Notes: generated from the sequence alone by a model not told the origin. Counted from the stretch's first letter, positions 12,982 to 24,659 are shown. The stretch: DNA of 64,000 bases from Anaspis maculata (GCA_949128115.1 OX421962.1:98238836-98302835), one strand, 5' to 3'. Made by a program: numbers and translations.

Positions 12982-14040
12982 ATTGGTAAAATAAGCGTTG
13001 CGGAATCAATCCCTGTGGGTTTATTCCTTGACAGAATCTCACCATTTAGGACGTCCATTTAGGTCTCTTTCGAAAGCTACAAGGATGTACAAACTTTGGT
13101 TTGAATCCAATGGTATTTCCAAAATCCAAAAATCAAAAGAAAAAAAATCGATTTTGGAAATACCGAATACAGTGGTCTAAATATCACCAAGTTTTGTTTG
13201 ACACCACAACCATGGCTGTCAATCATGAACTAGAACTTTTCATGCATGGGGCAACAAAACCTGAAAGCTCGCCTGGAACTCTGGGAGTTACAATATTTTT
13301 GTTTCTTCATTTGAAAATCCAAAGTTCCGATCCATTTATGGATCAATGTGATTGAAACTTACAACAAACTGGAGCTGAAAGTTTGAATTTCCGTAGGGCG
13401 AAGGTTACCTTAGTCGACCTCCATGGTGATGGCCACCATTTTCCAAGTAACCCTTTAATATAAGATTAAATTTTCGTCGGGTGTCACAGAATCTCGAGGC
13501 CCAATTCGCAAATATTCCTCATCTATCCTTGAGATAAATCGATGTCCCTTATTATCAGGGTTGGCAAAAACCCATATATTCAGAAAAAGTGGGTGGGTTT
13601 TTGGTGAGTTTTTGGGTTATTGATGGGTTTTTGTGTGGCGCCATCTATGTTTCGTTGTAAAAATTGCCTATCTGTCAAATCAATACACAGTTGCAACCAA
13701 TGAACGACAGGCCTCTGTAAATCATTTTCAGAATCGGGAAATTTCTTCTCGAGTCATTCTCATTGAGGTAATCGAGGCAAAATTTTGGGGTGGTCCACTT
13801 CAATTCTGACTCAGTTTAGTTAGATACGCTGTTGTAGGGTGTAGGGTTATTATAGTTCAGTCGCTTTCAAAGTGGTGTTCGGGTGGTCTAAGGGATGATT
13901 ATTTTGGTCTAAAAAATGAAAAATTAACGTTACCGGTTTAACCTTAGCTTCCGTTACATTTTAAATCAATTAAGTGATTAACGAAGTTATAACTTTTTCA
14001 TTAACGGTGCCCACCTTTGCGCAACGCTTATTTTACCAAT
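12982..14040. mobile_element. Non-autonomous DNA element with 21-bp perfect TIRs
   Basis: The left end ATTGGTAAAATAAGCGTTG(CG) at 12,982-13,002 is perfectly complementary to the right end at 14,020-14,040. GAGTTGA precedes the left end and also occurs four bases after the right end. Immediately downstream (14,052 on) a second, diverged left end begins (ATTGGTAAAATAAGGAGACG, then GAAATCAATCCC), so two family members abut. No transposase frame is visible inside. Confidence 0.6.
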
Positions 14041-15600
14041 ATACGAGTTGAATTGGTAAAATAAGGAGACGTTGCATGCGAAATCAATCCCAGAAGGCTT
14101 ACTCCTCAACCTCAACAGCACTTTTATAATTCAAATGTCTTACGAAAGCTGCAGAGAGATACTCCACTGCACTGAAGGTTGAAGATATTTCCAAAGAAAC
14201 CAATTTAATTTTGAAAAAATCAATTCACTGTAGCTCCGAAATCCGAAAGAGACTTGCGAGTCTTGCGACTGGTAAATTTCTGTTAAGGAATAAGCCTCTG
14301 CTGGACTGGGACTAACTCGAGTCGAAATTGAAGTGTATTGAGCAAAAAAAGATAGGTACTGCTCCACATTTTGATGCATGAATCTTCGAAATCGGACAGA
14401 TTCCAGAGTTTTCCCGACCTGAGGAGATGCATTTCCAGCAACTTTTTTTACCAGTGAACCAATTAACGCGAGAAGAACCATGAAATTAATCCAAAATTTA
14501 TTTGGCGATTTTCACAATAGGATAATTTGGAAAAGGTTTCGATGTTTTGATGAGTAACCCTTCACCTGCGCAATTTTTCAATGTTTTGTTTGATTATGAA
14601 GATCTGCAAGTCTTGTTCAATCTTGTTTTCAAATTCCAACTTTCTAGCCGATCAAAGAGAGTAGGGACGTCTCTAAGAAAAATTTCCATAGGTTCTTGAA
14701 TATGTAGGTACTAGTTATCCGGGAAAGCATTTTGGTGCAACAACAGTTTCAGTTGTTTTATTTCAACAAACAACTCTTCTAAACGGAATAAGCAGCAGGT
14801 AACGCCACCAATTGAATTAAAAGTTGAAAAGAATAAAAACTTTGTTTTTCAAGAATCATAGGTATCAAATAAAAGTTACTTACCTACCTAGTTTATTGAT
14901 GTTTTTGTTTACCAAACTGTAATTTGATGCCAAAGTTTATTTACAATAAGCGGGCGTATAAGCTCTATATTTCATACCAAATATAAATTCATATTTTGGA
15001 AATATACACCTATCGATCCTTGTCGGTAGTTATTGCATAGGAGATTAGAGACCCAATATTTAGTCCCAATATCCCAATGTTCCCATGATCATCCTTGATA
15101 GGGCAGAATGTCAGAACCGTCAAAAGCGCCATCTTGAAATTAAAGGTGGCTCCACAACTTCAATGTTTCATAAAACAACGCCCAAAAACGACCAAAAATA
15201 ACGTCACTTAAAAGTTACACAATCATGCCTGTTATAATAACCCTCCAAAAATTTATAGGCGGGTATCTGCAAAAAAAGAGCAAAAGTGACGAAACCTGAT
15301 GTCCTGATGATCAATTAAAGTGAGTAAGTTTCACTTCACCGGCGGCTCTAGAAAATCCACTTTTTGTTTACATTCCCAACGAGTATCTGTTTAATTCAAT
15401 GTTTTCCCCAACAAAGATGTGTTTTTCTCATAATTTATTGTCGATAATTACAGGTATGCTACGTGATTTGAACGAGCGCGTCGAGACAATTACCGATTAT
15501 TTTTTTTCAAATAGTTCGGTATCCATCTATACATTGTTTGTTCATCATTATCGTTAATTACAGAAGCGCTCAGACGTTTTCAGTTAAGAAAAACCAATTA
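14041..15600. other. Partial second copy of the 13-kb element, then intergenic DNA
   Basis: About 14,052-14,160 is related to the first roughly 110 bp of the preceding TIR element. The remainder is AT-rich without supported genes. Confidence 0.4.
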
Positions 15601-15720
15601 GTCCGATAATGCAGAATATTTTTCAAATATCTATCGTGCGATTCAGGTGCGAGCGCGACAACCTTGACCGTGAACGCAGCAGCGCATTTATAAACAAAGT
15701 TTCCCGCTTCGCGGCCCTAC

Positions 15721-15846
15721 CTCTGAAAGATCGCCGTCGTTCCGGATTTTGTCCTCGATGGATTCCGCACTGCCAATTTCCACCAGGTCCACCACGGCCA
15801 GTACCATTACCGAAAAGTACAACACTGTGTAAAGATGCCACCCCAT
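15721..15846 (-). CDS. First coding exon of an unidentified secreted-protein gene (partial, 42 codons)
   Basis: The ATG at 15,846-15,844 has an insect-like context (ACGAAAATGG). It opens MGWHLYTVLYFSVMVLAVV, a classic signal peptide with a plausible cleavage site after GSA (about residue 27), followed by an acidic stretch ESIEDKIRNDGDLSE. The exon ends GAG before GTAGGG at 15,720, a good phase-0 donor. The frame is also open upstream to about 16,107, but that sequence lies in and beyond the predicted 5' UTR. The hydrophobic start and the initiator at 15,981 make 15,846 the better choice. The exon sits in a CpG-rich island, unlike the AT-rich surroundings, as expected for an active gene's 5' end. 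A short secreted protein or peptide-hormone precursor is possible, but no family is recognised and no downstream exon was found in 1-15,700. Confidence 0.5.
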
Positions 15847-15948
15847 TTTCGTCGGCACTTTTCCCGCACTTTGCGCACTGTTTTGAAACTTTCGCAAACT
15901 TTCGATGAGCTCGTTGACACACGGACACGGGACGGTGGTTTTCAGCGC

Positions 15949-15983
15949 ACACCCTGTATCGCCAGCGGGCCGTCGAGAACTGA
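15949..15983 (-). promoter_or_regulatory. Candidate initiator plus DPE for the secreted-protein gene
   Basis: TCAGT (15,983-15,979, A+1 at 15,981) is an arthropod initiator. At exactly +28 to +33 the minus strand reads GGGTGT, matching 5 of 6 positions of the DPE consensus RGWYVT. There is no TATA box nearby, as is usual for DPE promoters. The GGGTGT also forms part of a TACAGGGTGT string like the repeat termini elsewhere in the window, so chance must be considered. Confidence 0.35.
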
Positions 15984-16299
15984 GTGCGCCGAAGAACCGG
16001 CCTCTTGGCCGCGGTCCCCACCACGAGGCGGCAGGCACGCAAACGCAGCAGGCCGGCCGGCGTGAGTCCTGCCGGTTCCTGCTCCTGCTGCCCGCCGTGC
16101 TAGGCACCGGCAGGACCTCTATCCTTGCGGAAAAGTCGAGTGCGGAGTTGGGGAGTCGGCCGGGCGGCGATACCCGGAATTTTTCCGGGAGACAAGTTCA
16201 CATATTAACCTGGGCCGTAGAGAGCAGCCCAGCCCGCAGCCAGAAAGAGGAGATCAGGAGAATGTCCCCAATTTTATTGCCGTGTGGAATATTTTCCGC

Positions 16300-18600
16300 A
16301 GGAGCGGTTTGTTAAATATTTTTGTCGGGTTCAATGCGGCGGGATAAGTCGGACACGAGTCTGTTTTTATGGCGTTCTGAATAATTTAAAAGTTTCCTTT
16401 CTGGAAAAGAGAAGTTGTATGTATATGTAGCTACGTCTCGAAGCTAAAGGAAGTTATCTTGTTGAGGCTGCATCGAAAAGTTGCGGAAATGGGATCCAGA
16501 TCAGACTTTTGATGGGGAAGGGGAGCAGGAAACAACTGGGACGTCAAGAGTTCAACTCATGTTGTCACTCCAGCACCCCAATTCCTGAAGAACTTCTCAC
16601 CTAGTTCACAGCAGAAGACCTGCCCTTTACTTACAAAATCTACAGAGTGACCCAGAATTTCGTGCCCGGCGCTGTCCAAAAAACTAACCTTTCCTACTTT
16701 AGCTCGAGTATAGTACAAATTCTAGGGAAACTTGACTGCTCACTGGCTCTTCCAATTTTCAGTTCCTTTGAACGGAACGGACGGAGCAGGGACGGAGGCA
16801 ACTTGAAAGGCAGCTTACACCACCACCTACAGAATAAAAAATAAAGTTCAAAACTTGATACCTTTCAGCTGGTAAGAATCCCCGTTCCTCCAGAAAATTA
16901 CTTGTCATTATAGCTATTATACTTACCAGGTGCATCTATCAATTTTCAGAATACTGAAGGTAATCAACTTGTTATTTTCACTATTTTTTGTATCACGTTA
17001 GAACCGAAATGCGATTGAGAGCCACACTCCGCCTACTAAATATTCATTTCCAGAACTATAGTCGGAGTTCAAATGAGTTACATATACATAAGCATTAGTA
17101 ACAAGTTGAAAGACTGAAAACGATCTAAACTGGGCAACAATTTAAGTGATTCACTCAGACATTTGGCCTTACTTCAAATGTAGACATTTTGGGAAAAAAT
17201 GGACCGATTTCCGAAATCGTGGTCATGCTGGATAGTGTGTTCTTTTGGCTGTAAGATACTTGGACGGTACAGAGGCTCAACGTCGCTGAGTTGACTATAC
17301 AGGGTGGAAACAGAAGAAGTGCATAATTCAATGCCCCGCTTCTGTGGAAAAAATCTCAGATTTTTTCTGAGTGCAGTTTTGAAAGGCAGATCTCAATATC
17401 TCTAAATCGTTTTCGAATTTTAATCGTAGTGCGGTTTTTTCAAAAGTTGTGATTTTTTTTGTACTACCGCATTTTTTCACGCTGATTCTCCCAGTGCTCA
17501 TGTACTGCATCCAAATTTGGAAGGAATGCATTATATGGCTAAAAAAAACTTTTTTATGGAAAAACTTGACGTAACTGACACTCAGGGCTACCACTTCCTT
17601 CGATCGTCTGGAACATTTGACAAGGCAGGAACATGGTGGGCATGTTGCGGTCCTAATAAACACTTTTCCTTCCTGCACTACCTATGTAAACAACTGTAAC
17701 AGAACTGTAGCGCGGCAAAGATAGTTTCTAGGGTCAGGAAAATTAATTCATGAAATTTTATTCATGATATCGACGCAGAATTTCATCCTCTATATCATAT
17801 CCAAAGTCCCAAAAAATCCTCTTATTGGCTTTTTCTATAGTCAGTTTCAAAGTATAGTGCGTTCACAGTAACCATATTCCAAGATGATTTTCTGTTTTTC
17901 TCGCTATCATTGCACTGGCTACGTTTACACTGGTGGACTAAAACTGGACTGACCCAAGCACTGACCCAAATTCGACCCAAAGTAATTCTTCTCTTCCAGC
18001 GTTTTCACCGGCAGACTAACGCGGCCGACCTATTTTAAAATATGAACCCAAACTGAATAAATATAAGAACTAAATTTACTTCAGTCCACGGCTAACCGGA
18101 GACCTGACCCAAGCTACTTGGTCCTAATTTGGTCCTTATCTGCGATCGTTTACACCACGTGGACTAAATTTATTTGGGTCGAATTTAGTGCTTAGGTCGC
18201 GGACCAAAGCCACGGTGTAAACGTAGCCAATGTTATGGTTCAAATCACTAATACATTTCACTGTCATGGTTCAAATCGTTCATTGCACTTATAAGGACCA
18301 CAGCTATACTTTTTTCGAAAAAAAACAATCCCCGTAAGTGGGGCAAGCAAAGACGTAACTTGCAATATCACTATTCACATTTTAGTACGGACGTTAGGAG
18401 AACCAACCTTGCATTTCATTCCGATGCAAAACGCTTTTGCACGTGAGTAGTAGGTACCTACAAGCTATTTTCAAGAAGTGGTGCCCCGCGACTGGCGTGC
18501 TTCCTAAGAGGTCGAAGGTCCACAAAATTACCATTTTCAAAATCTTTGTTTCTTTTATACTTTTTTCACTGGACTACATATTTTTGAGGTCAAGGAACAC
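16300..18600. other. Intergenic DNA upstream of the secreted-protein gene
   Basis: No gene is supported. A TATACAGGGTGG motif at 17,296-17,307 looks like an isolated terminus of the TACAGGGTG class. Near 17,930-18,230 a segment about CTACGTTTACAC...GTGTAAACGTAGCC forms an inverted repeat of roughly 300 bp span, probably a small foldback element. Confidence 0.4.
17932..18229. repeat. Small foldback element with GGCTACGTTTACAC termini
   Basis: The left end GGCTACGTTTACACTGGTGGAC and the right end GTGTAAACGTAGCC are complementary. Inside, GGACTAAA and GACCCAA motifs recur in both orientations. The size of about 300 bp and lack of coding potential fit a MITE. The flanking duplication was not resolved. 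Confidence 0.5.
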
Positions 18601-19079
18601 AACGCAATGAGTTTTCATAATGTGTCATGCACCAGTGGCGTACCAGACGGCTGCGAAGGGGCCTAGGTACGATTTTTCATAAAGTCATGGTAAACCGTGA
18701 CTGACAATTTTTTGACATGTTTGGTATAATTTCTGACCAAATCGCACATCCTGGTTGTGGAAATAAGTGTGAAATTTTGATAGAGCGTGTTTAACCGGTT
18801 TTATCGGAAAAAAACATGATTTTTTCACCCTCACAATTGATGTTTTGTAATTCTAGTTCCATCGTTGTCCAATGTAATAACTATGATTTTGAGTTGACAG
18901 TTGCTTTGGGCTTTGGGCTATTTCACACACAAATATCGATCATTTGCAAAAACTTTTTCCCGTTTTCACAAAGTCACGGAGTGATTTTATTTCTTGAGAT
19001 GTTACATGGCACAGCTTGATGTGACGAAATGTGCTATTTCACAGAAAAAATCAGGCTATGGTGCAGGGTGCAAAAAAAT

Positions 19080-19200
19080 CATGATTTAAATATTTTGATT
19101 CAAATCGGATTTTTTTTATTTAAATCGGATTTTTTTTATTTTAATCAGATTTTTTTTATTTGAATTAGATTTTTTTGATTTAGATCAGATTTCTCCGATT
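19080..19200. repeat. AT-rich tandem repeat, about 20-nt unit
   Basis: AAATCGGATTTTTTTTATTT-like units are repeated about five times with decay (AATCAGATT, AATTAGATT, GATCAGATT variants). This is a simple degenerate minisatellite with no coding role visible. Confidence 0.7.
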
Positions 19201-19440
19201 TCAAATTGTTTGCTAATTCAAACAAGTGAGTATGCCTTCACGTGCGTGAGTCTCAGTAGCGCATTTTCTTAAAGAGGCATATTATGAATGTGAAGAAATT
19301 TGGTTGAAGGAGAAACATCATTCTTTGCCCACTCTATTCAGTCGAAACTCATTGTGATTTTTTTGTTATCAGAATGGGGTACCTACTTGTCAATGAAATA
19401 GATTTGAATGAAAATTCTTTCAATCATCGATATTTTTTTT

Positions 19441-20545
19441 GTTTGGAGGCGGAAGCTGGGAGCAGCCACTAGTCAACAGTAGCCTATTCTTTCCCATTTT
19501 CAGTCGGCTATCCATATAGCGAAAGAATTAGATCGTTATGTCTTCGGGTTTATGTTTTTCATTCATCTCTTACTTTGAGGGCAGCGTGTGGGGCGGCAGC
19601 ATTCGGGAAAGTAACTGTTACACAGTTTGAGTTGGGGGGTTTCCAAATGTGTGAGGAAATATGACAAATCAGTGAAAATTATGGAAGTTGCATTTTTTTG
19701 TTTGGGGGCGGGAGCTGGAGGCGGCGACTAATCAAAAATGACCTATCTCTTCCCATTTTCAGTCATCTATACATATAGCGAAAGAAATAGATCGTTAATC
19801 TTCAGGTTTATGTTTTACATATATCTCTTATTTTGGGGGCGGCGTGTGGGAGCGGCAGAGTTTGGCAAAGAAATTCTTGCACAGTTTGAGCTGGGAGTTT
19901 ATCTATGTTTGAGGTAACATTAACATCCAAATCAGTGAAAATTGTTGGAGGTTGCACTTTTTTCTTTTGGGGGCGGAAGCTGGAGGCGGCGCCATATCAA
20001 AAGTAGCCTATACTTTCCCATTTTTAGTCAGCTATCCATATAGCAGAAGAATTAGATCGTTATGTCTTTGGGTTTGTGTTTTTCATTTATCTCTTACTTC
20101 AAGGGCAGCGTTTGGGGGCGGCAGCATTCGGCAAAATAACTGTTGCACAGTTTGAGTTGGGAGTCTCTAAATGTTTTAGGAAATATGACAATCAGTGAAA
20201 ATTGTGAAAGTTGTTTTTTTTTTGTTTGGGGGCGGGAGCTGGAGGCGGCGGTTAATCAAAAGTGGCCTATCTTTTCCCATTTCCAGTAAGCTATCTATAT
20301 AGCGAAAGAATTAGATCGCTATGTCTTAAGGTTTATGTTTTACATTTATCTTTTGCTTAGGGGGCGGCGTGTGGGAGCGGCAGAGTTTGGCAAAAAAAAT
20401 GCTTGCACAGTTTGAGATGACAGTTTCTGAATGTTTGAGGTAACATCAACATCTGAATCAGTCTAAATTGTTGAAAGTTGCACTTTTTTTCTTTTGGGGG
20501 CGGAAGCTGGAGGCGGCGCCATATCACAAGTAGCCTATCCTTTCT
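19441..20545. repeat. Tandem array of ~260-bp monomers in alternating A-B order
   Basis: Units start at the GTTTGGGGGCGG-like motif at 19,441, 19,700, 19,964, 20,224 and 20,491 (spacing 259-267 bp). Units 1, 3 and 5 share CGGAAGCTGG and GTAGCCTAT; units 1 and 3 also share GCAGCATTCGG. Units 2 and 4 share CGGGAGCTGGAGGCGGCG, TAATCAAAA and GCAGAGTTTGGCAAA. The alternation shows that a roughly 523-bp dimer was the amplified unit, so this is a small higher-order repeat. The fifth unit stops after about 55 bp. Confidence 0.8.
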
Positions 20546-21098
20546 ATCCTAATTTTTCTGAGGTTTGGGCAATATTTCTGCTATGTTTGCCGCGCTAGTG
20601 GCAGAGCATCATTTGTCCAAAATCGGATGTATCTTGAAGAAGTTCACATCGCCTGCAAATAATTGATAGTGGCGCTACAAATCCGACTATTGATTTTTTT
20701 TTTTCAATTTTCTTAGAAATCTTAAAAAGCAATATGATATGTATAACTGGTTGTGGATCTAGTACTGCATGGAGACCTTATTTATAGTAGTCAGAATCAC
20801 TTCCTGGTTTTGAACTAGGTTATGTCAGATCAGAACTATAGAGATTAGGCAATAAGTAGAAAACTTCTTTCATTGGGTTCATTTATTTTGAATATGTAGT
20901 ACAGTTTAGTAGTGAGTAAATTTGAGTGAGTATTTTTAGTTGTAAGTTGAATTTCGTCTTCTGCATTTCAGCATACTGTGAATAGCTGGCTAGCTCTACT
21001 CTTGGGACCCTAACTAAAAAAAATCGTTCCCAAATAACGGCAGGGTAATCAAAGAGGAAATATGCTAGGTACTGAACCTCAGGCCCGCGACTCACCAA
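20546..21098. other. Intergenic DNA
   Basis: No gene is supported between the tandem array and the hAT-like element. A poly(T) tract lies near 20,695. Confidence 0.4.
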
Positions 21099-21106
21099 GT
21101 TCATTG

Positions 21107-21929
21107 CAGGGCTGGGCAAAATACTTCGAAAAATGTATTTAAATACAAAATACAAAATACACGATCCAAGATAGTCGAAATACAAAATACAAACTACTTC
21201 TTGAAATGTCTTTGAAATACAAAATACAAAATACGTATTTTGGAAAACTAAGAAATTCCAAAATACAAAATACATTCCTATTGCGTATTTTAACCATTTT
21301 ATTGGAAAATCCGTAAAATGCAAGTATTTCAATGGGAACACTTCATTGATTCAGTCGCAACAATAAGTAAGTTATTATGAACTATGAAAAGACAAATAAA
21401 ATAAACATAAAGTGAAGAAAACTTCATATTTAAACCTATTCCTTACTTCATTCATCAATTCTTCAAAATAACATATGTTGATTTCCTTTGGGGACAACCA
21501 GCTTTTCGAAAATATTGTCCGACATCTGACACGGAACCTCTCGTGGCTGACAGTAGGATGCACTTACCAGTAAAACGTAAAAGATGCAATCGAACTCATT
21601 ATCGATCCCAGATAGTGTGCAAAAGCAAGAAATGTCAATGGGGTGAATATAGTATTACCAGAACAATTTCGGCCCGAACAGACTAAAGAGCATGGGAAAC
21701 AAATGTATTTTGTATTTTGTATTTTGAAAATCAAAATACTTTTCCGAAAAATGTATTTAAAATACAAAATATGAAATACTAGCTGCCTGAACTATTCCAA
21801 AATACAAAATACAAATACTTCTCAATCAAATGTATTTAAATACAAAATACAAAATACTTAAATGTATTTCAAATACGTATTTCAAATACGTTTTTCAAAT
21901 ACTTGTATTTGAAATACCGCCCAGCCCTG
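21107..21929. mobile_element. Non-autonomous hAT-like element with AAATACAAAATAC subterminal repeats
   Basis: Ends CAGGGCTGGGC and GCCCAGCCCTG form an 11-bp inverted pair of CAG...CTG type, as in hAT elements. The left flank GTTCATTG matches GTTCATTA at the right junction in 7 of 8 positions, fitting an 8-bp target duplication. The subterminal regions are filled with AAATACAAAATAC repeats in both orientations, resembling transposase-binding arrays. No transposase frame is present. It lies just past the 3' end of the membrane protein gene. Confidence 0.7.
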
Positions 21930-21963
21930 TTCATTAGATAGGTACTCCCAAACTTCCAAATGT

Positions 21964-21969
21964 TTTATT
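21964..21969 (-). terminator. Candidate poly(A) signal AATAAA for the membrane protein gene
   Basis: TTTATT on the plus strand reads AATAAA on the minus strand, about 400 nt after the TAG stop and just before the hAT-like element ending at 21,929. A variant TATAAA lies much closer to the stop (22,343-22,348). Either could be used. Confidence 0.4.
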
Positions 21970-22368
21970 CTATGAGTAATTGCTTCGTTTAGATTGATTA
22001 TAGAGAAGTAAACAATGATAGACAGGACAATGAATAATAAAGACGGAAATCGTTCAAAGAATCATCAACCCCAAAAAGACAATACGGCTAAAACGTTTCT
22101 AGCGATTATTACCACTTCCTCGACCACTTCTCTTAAAAGTAGGTAGGTACCTACTTCTTTTACACGGTAATTTAAATACAAGCGGAAGAGAAATACAATT
22201 TATCAACAATATTAGTTATATATTATAATAATGTATGTACAAGTATAAGTAATATAAATACATAGGTAAGTAAATATCAAGATCAGTACAACTCGATTAA
22301 GGATAATCCTAACTAACGAATGAATAACAGAATATGCGAGGATTTATAAGGATAGCGATTTACCGCAC

Positions 22369-24659
22369 CTAATAGCTTAAATTGTTCGTTTTTTGGCTGT
22401 CAACAGAACCTCCGCTGAAGTTGGCTACATGGTAGGACCTCGAACGCACCCATCCGTTCGCTTTATACCTTTTATAAATCACGAGAAGCACCACCAGCAG
22501 TATGATCAAGAAAACCAAAATAGTTCCCACCACTATGTAAAGGGTTTTGTCCTCGATCATGCTCAGATCGCTCTCTGGAGATGCACTGTGATCGAGGACT
22601 CCAGTCACGGCTTCCGTTGCATGGGTCACAGCTTTGGTGACCACTTCAGAAACTGAGGCGTTTTCAGTTGTCGAGACAAAAGTACTGTTTTGTCCCAGCT
22701 GGGTGAGAATGGATCCGCCTGCGGATTCCATCGTGCTGTTGCCTTGAGCCATTTCTGTGAAGGTGGTGCTGTTACTTGCGATCATTTCCGTCAAGGTAGT
22801 GCTGTTGCTGCCGATCATTTCGGTGATGACTGGGTCCATGGTGTTGTTGCTGTTGAACATCTCACTGAGGTTTGGATTGCCGGCGGTTTCAGCAAGTTGT
22901 GTCGTGATGGCGTCGGTGATGGCGGTGGCATCGCTTTGGACCATTTCGGTGATTGTTGTGCTGTTACTGCCAGTCATTTCTGAGATCAGTGGGTCCACGG
23001 TGAGATCGACGCCGGTGCTGTTTTTGACTATTTCGTTTGATGGGCTGATGGTGGTTTCCGGTAGTTGCGTTATTATCTGAGCCATGTCACTGATAATAGT
23101 TGTGCTGTCGCTCTCGAATGGATTGCTGGTGAATACCTTTTCCGTCACGTTTGTTACCTCGGTGGAAAGGAAGTGTTCGCTTGAGGTCTGGAAATCACTG
23201 GATGTTGTAGGTGCTGGGATTCCAGTTTGGTTGTTCATAAACGCCGTGACGACGTTTCTGATGTTGGTGAGGATTTGGTTCGTTTGGACTTCTGTTTGAT
23301 TCTGCTCCGTGGTTTGTGGCCAGGTGAACTGAGGGCCGTCCTGGAAACAATATCTTATTTATCAATACTGCAGAATATGAACAAGAAAATTTTATAGATT
23401 TCTTTTAGTGTGCATTGTTTCAAGAACTGTGTGTAGGTATACATAACTCTTTGTTTTTGAGTGGGTAATAAAGAAAGTACCAAACATTAATACGAATTAC
23501 GTTTACATCAAGCGTTTACCATTTAAATTTCAGAGAAATCGAATTTATGATTCGTTTGAATTTTTAATTGTGATTGTGATCGCAATTTGGATTATTAGAC
23601 TCAAAATTCAGCTAAGCGTGAAATTATTGATAATCAATATGTTTGATGGAAACATTTTGAAACCTGATAGAGCAATGTCAAAAATTTCACTAAAATACCT
23701 CGTAAAATACATTTTTAGGTACCTAGCAGAAGTATCTGGAAATAGTTATTACGCGTTCTCGTCCAGGGGCAAAGGGCCAAAAAAAATCTGCCGTGTGCAG
23801 CTTCGTGAAGATGTATAGAGCTATAGTTCAATCGATTCCTGGACGATCAAGCATCATGAAACATTATAGGGTGCAAAATAGTGCGGACAGGCGAGCAAAA
23901 TAGTGCAGTAGACGAGAAGCTTTTCGAAAAGAGGGGTGGCAATGAGATTTTTGGGGGCTCCGAACCCTCTGGACCCTTCTGGATACGTCACTGCAAATGA
24001 ACAACTGATTGGTAGAAAAGTTGACATGATTTAATAGGCGTTGTTGCTCAACCCTTAAGCGCTAAGTGTGGAGTATTTGAATGAACCCGATATTTGAACT
24101 TTAGCTCATATTTCAGTTCAACAGTTGAATGTTCACGTTTTTAATTTACTTAGAATTAACGGGCTGTCAATATTTCCTACTGAATAATATTGTATATTTG
24201 TATTAAGAATGTTGAGATAGTACTGATAGGTAGTAGTCTTTTTTGGTTGAAATGTGAAGCACATATAAATTTCTGCCGAGTAGGTAGGTATTAAACTACT
24301 GATGATGGCAACTACTACCAACAATAACATAAATACTGAAATACTTATTTAATTTTGCTTCTCATCTCATCCCTTCTATGTCTATGGCCTTCTCATTTTG
24401 TTTGTAATTTGACTACATAAGATTTATGAGCTTGAGAAGACAGTCGAGTTTCAACCAGTGTTGGTGTATCCTTATCCATTTTTGTGCTCCCGAGTGTAGG
24501 TACGTCGTTTTTCTTTGTAAACTAAACCTACGAATATGTATGTCTCTTATTGTGCCAAGTAGTGGTTTGTTTATTGTGGCGAGGTTGTTTTTCCTATAAT
24601 AAAACTCGTATAATAATCATTAAAGAATAAGTACCAACCTGATTGAATGAAGGATCCAT
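22369..24659 (-). CDS. Two-exon gene for a cysteine-free, mucin-like single-pass membrane protein (about 330 aa)
   Basis: Exon 1 (24,659-24,639) encodes MDPSFNQ and ends CAG before GTTGGT. The intron is 23,341-24,638, and exon 2 runs from 23,340 to the TAG at 22,371-22,369. The acceptor is TTTCCAG, both junctions are phase 0, and exon 2 is open for 34 codons before its first ATG (23,238), which supports the join. The protein has no cysteine. Residues 1-273 are rich in Ser, Thr, Asn and Glu, with about a dozen N-X-S/T sequons and a degenerate repeated phrase of the type EMxGSNSTTxTEM. Residues about 274-296 form one strong transmembrane helix (TLYIVVGTILVFLIILL...), followed by KRYK and a short basic/polar tail ending NNLSY. 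There is no N-terminal signal peptide, so a reverse signal-anchor (N-out) topology is inferred from the basic residues after the helix. This would give a glycosylated, mucin-like ectodomain at a membrane surface. No known family is recognised, and the function is unknown. Confidence 0.8.
23341..24638 (-). other. Intron of the membrane protein gene
   Basis: This 1,298-bp AT-rich intron starts GTTGGTAC and ends TTGTTTCCAG on the minus strand. It holds no convincing exon. Around 23,985-23,997 there is a GGATACGTCACTG motif resembling a hAT terminus, but no partner end or target duplication was found. Confidence 0.7.

Larger units (their letters stand above)
15640..16200. promoter_or_regulatory. 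GC/CpG-rich island
   Basis: This stretch is clearly richer in G+C and CpG than the flanking DNA (for example GGCGGCAGGCACGC and CGGCCGGGCGGCGATA). It overlaps the predicted promoter, 5' UTR and first exon of the minus-strand gene. Several long overlapping reading frames arise here only because GC-rich DNA has few stop codons. Confidence 0.5.

Noticed and set aside
15609..16315. Several long frames on both strands in the GC-rich island (up to 139 codons)
   Set aside because: They overlap the promoter, 5' UTR and exon 1 and arise from low stop-codon frequency. Only the frame with the signal peptide and donor has independent support.
18632..18650. CAGTGGCGTACC as the left end of a hAT element
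   Set aside because: No complementary right end or 8-bp duplication was found within a reasonable distance.
19441..20545. CRISPR array
   Set aside because: The monomers are about 260 bp and directly joined with no unique spacers, and the DNA is eukaryotic.
22390..23300. Plus-strand frames antisense to the membrane protein exon (71-107 codons)
   Set aside because: They mirror the codon pattern of the minus-strand repeats (for example VVLLLPIIS) and lack start context or splice support.
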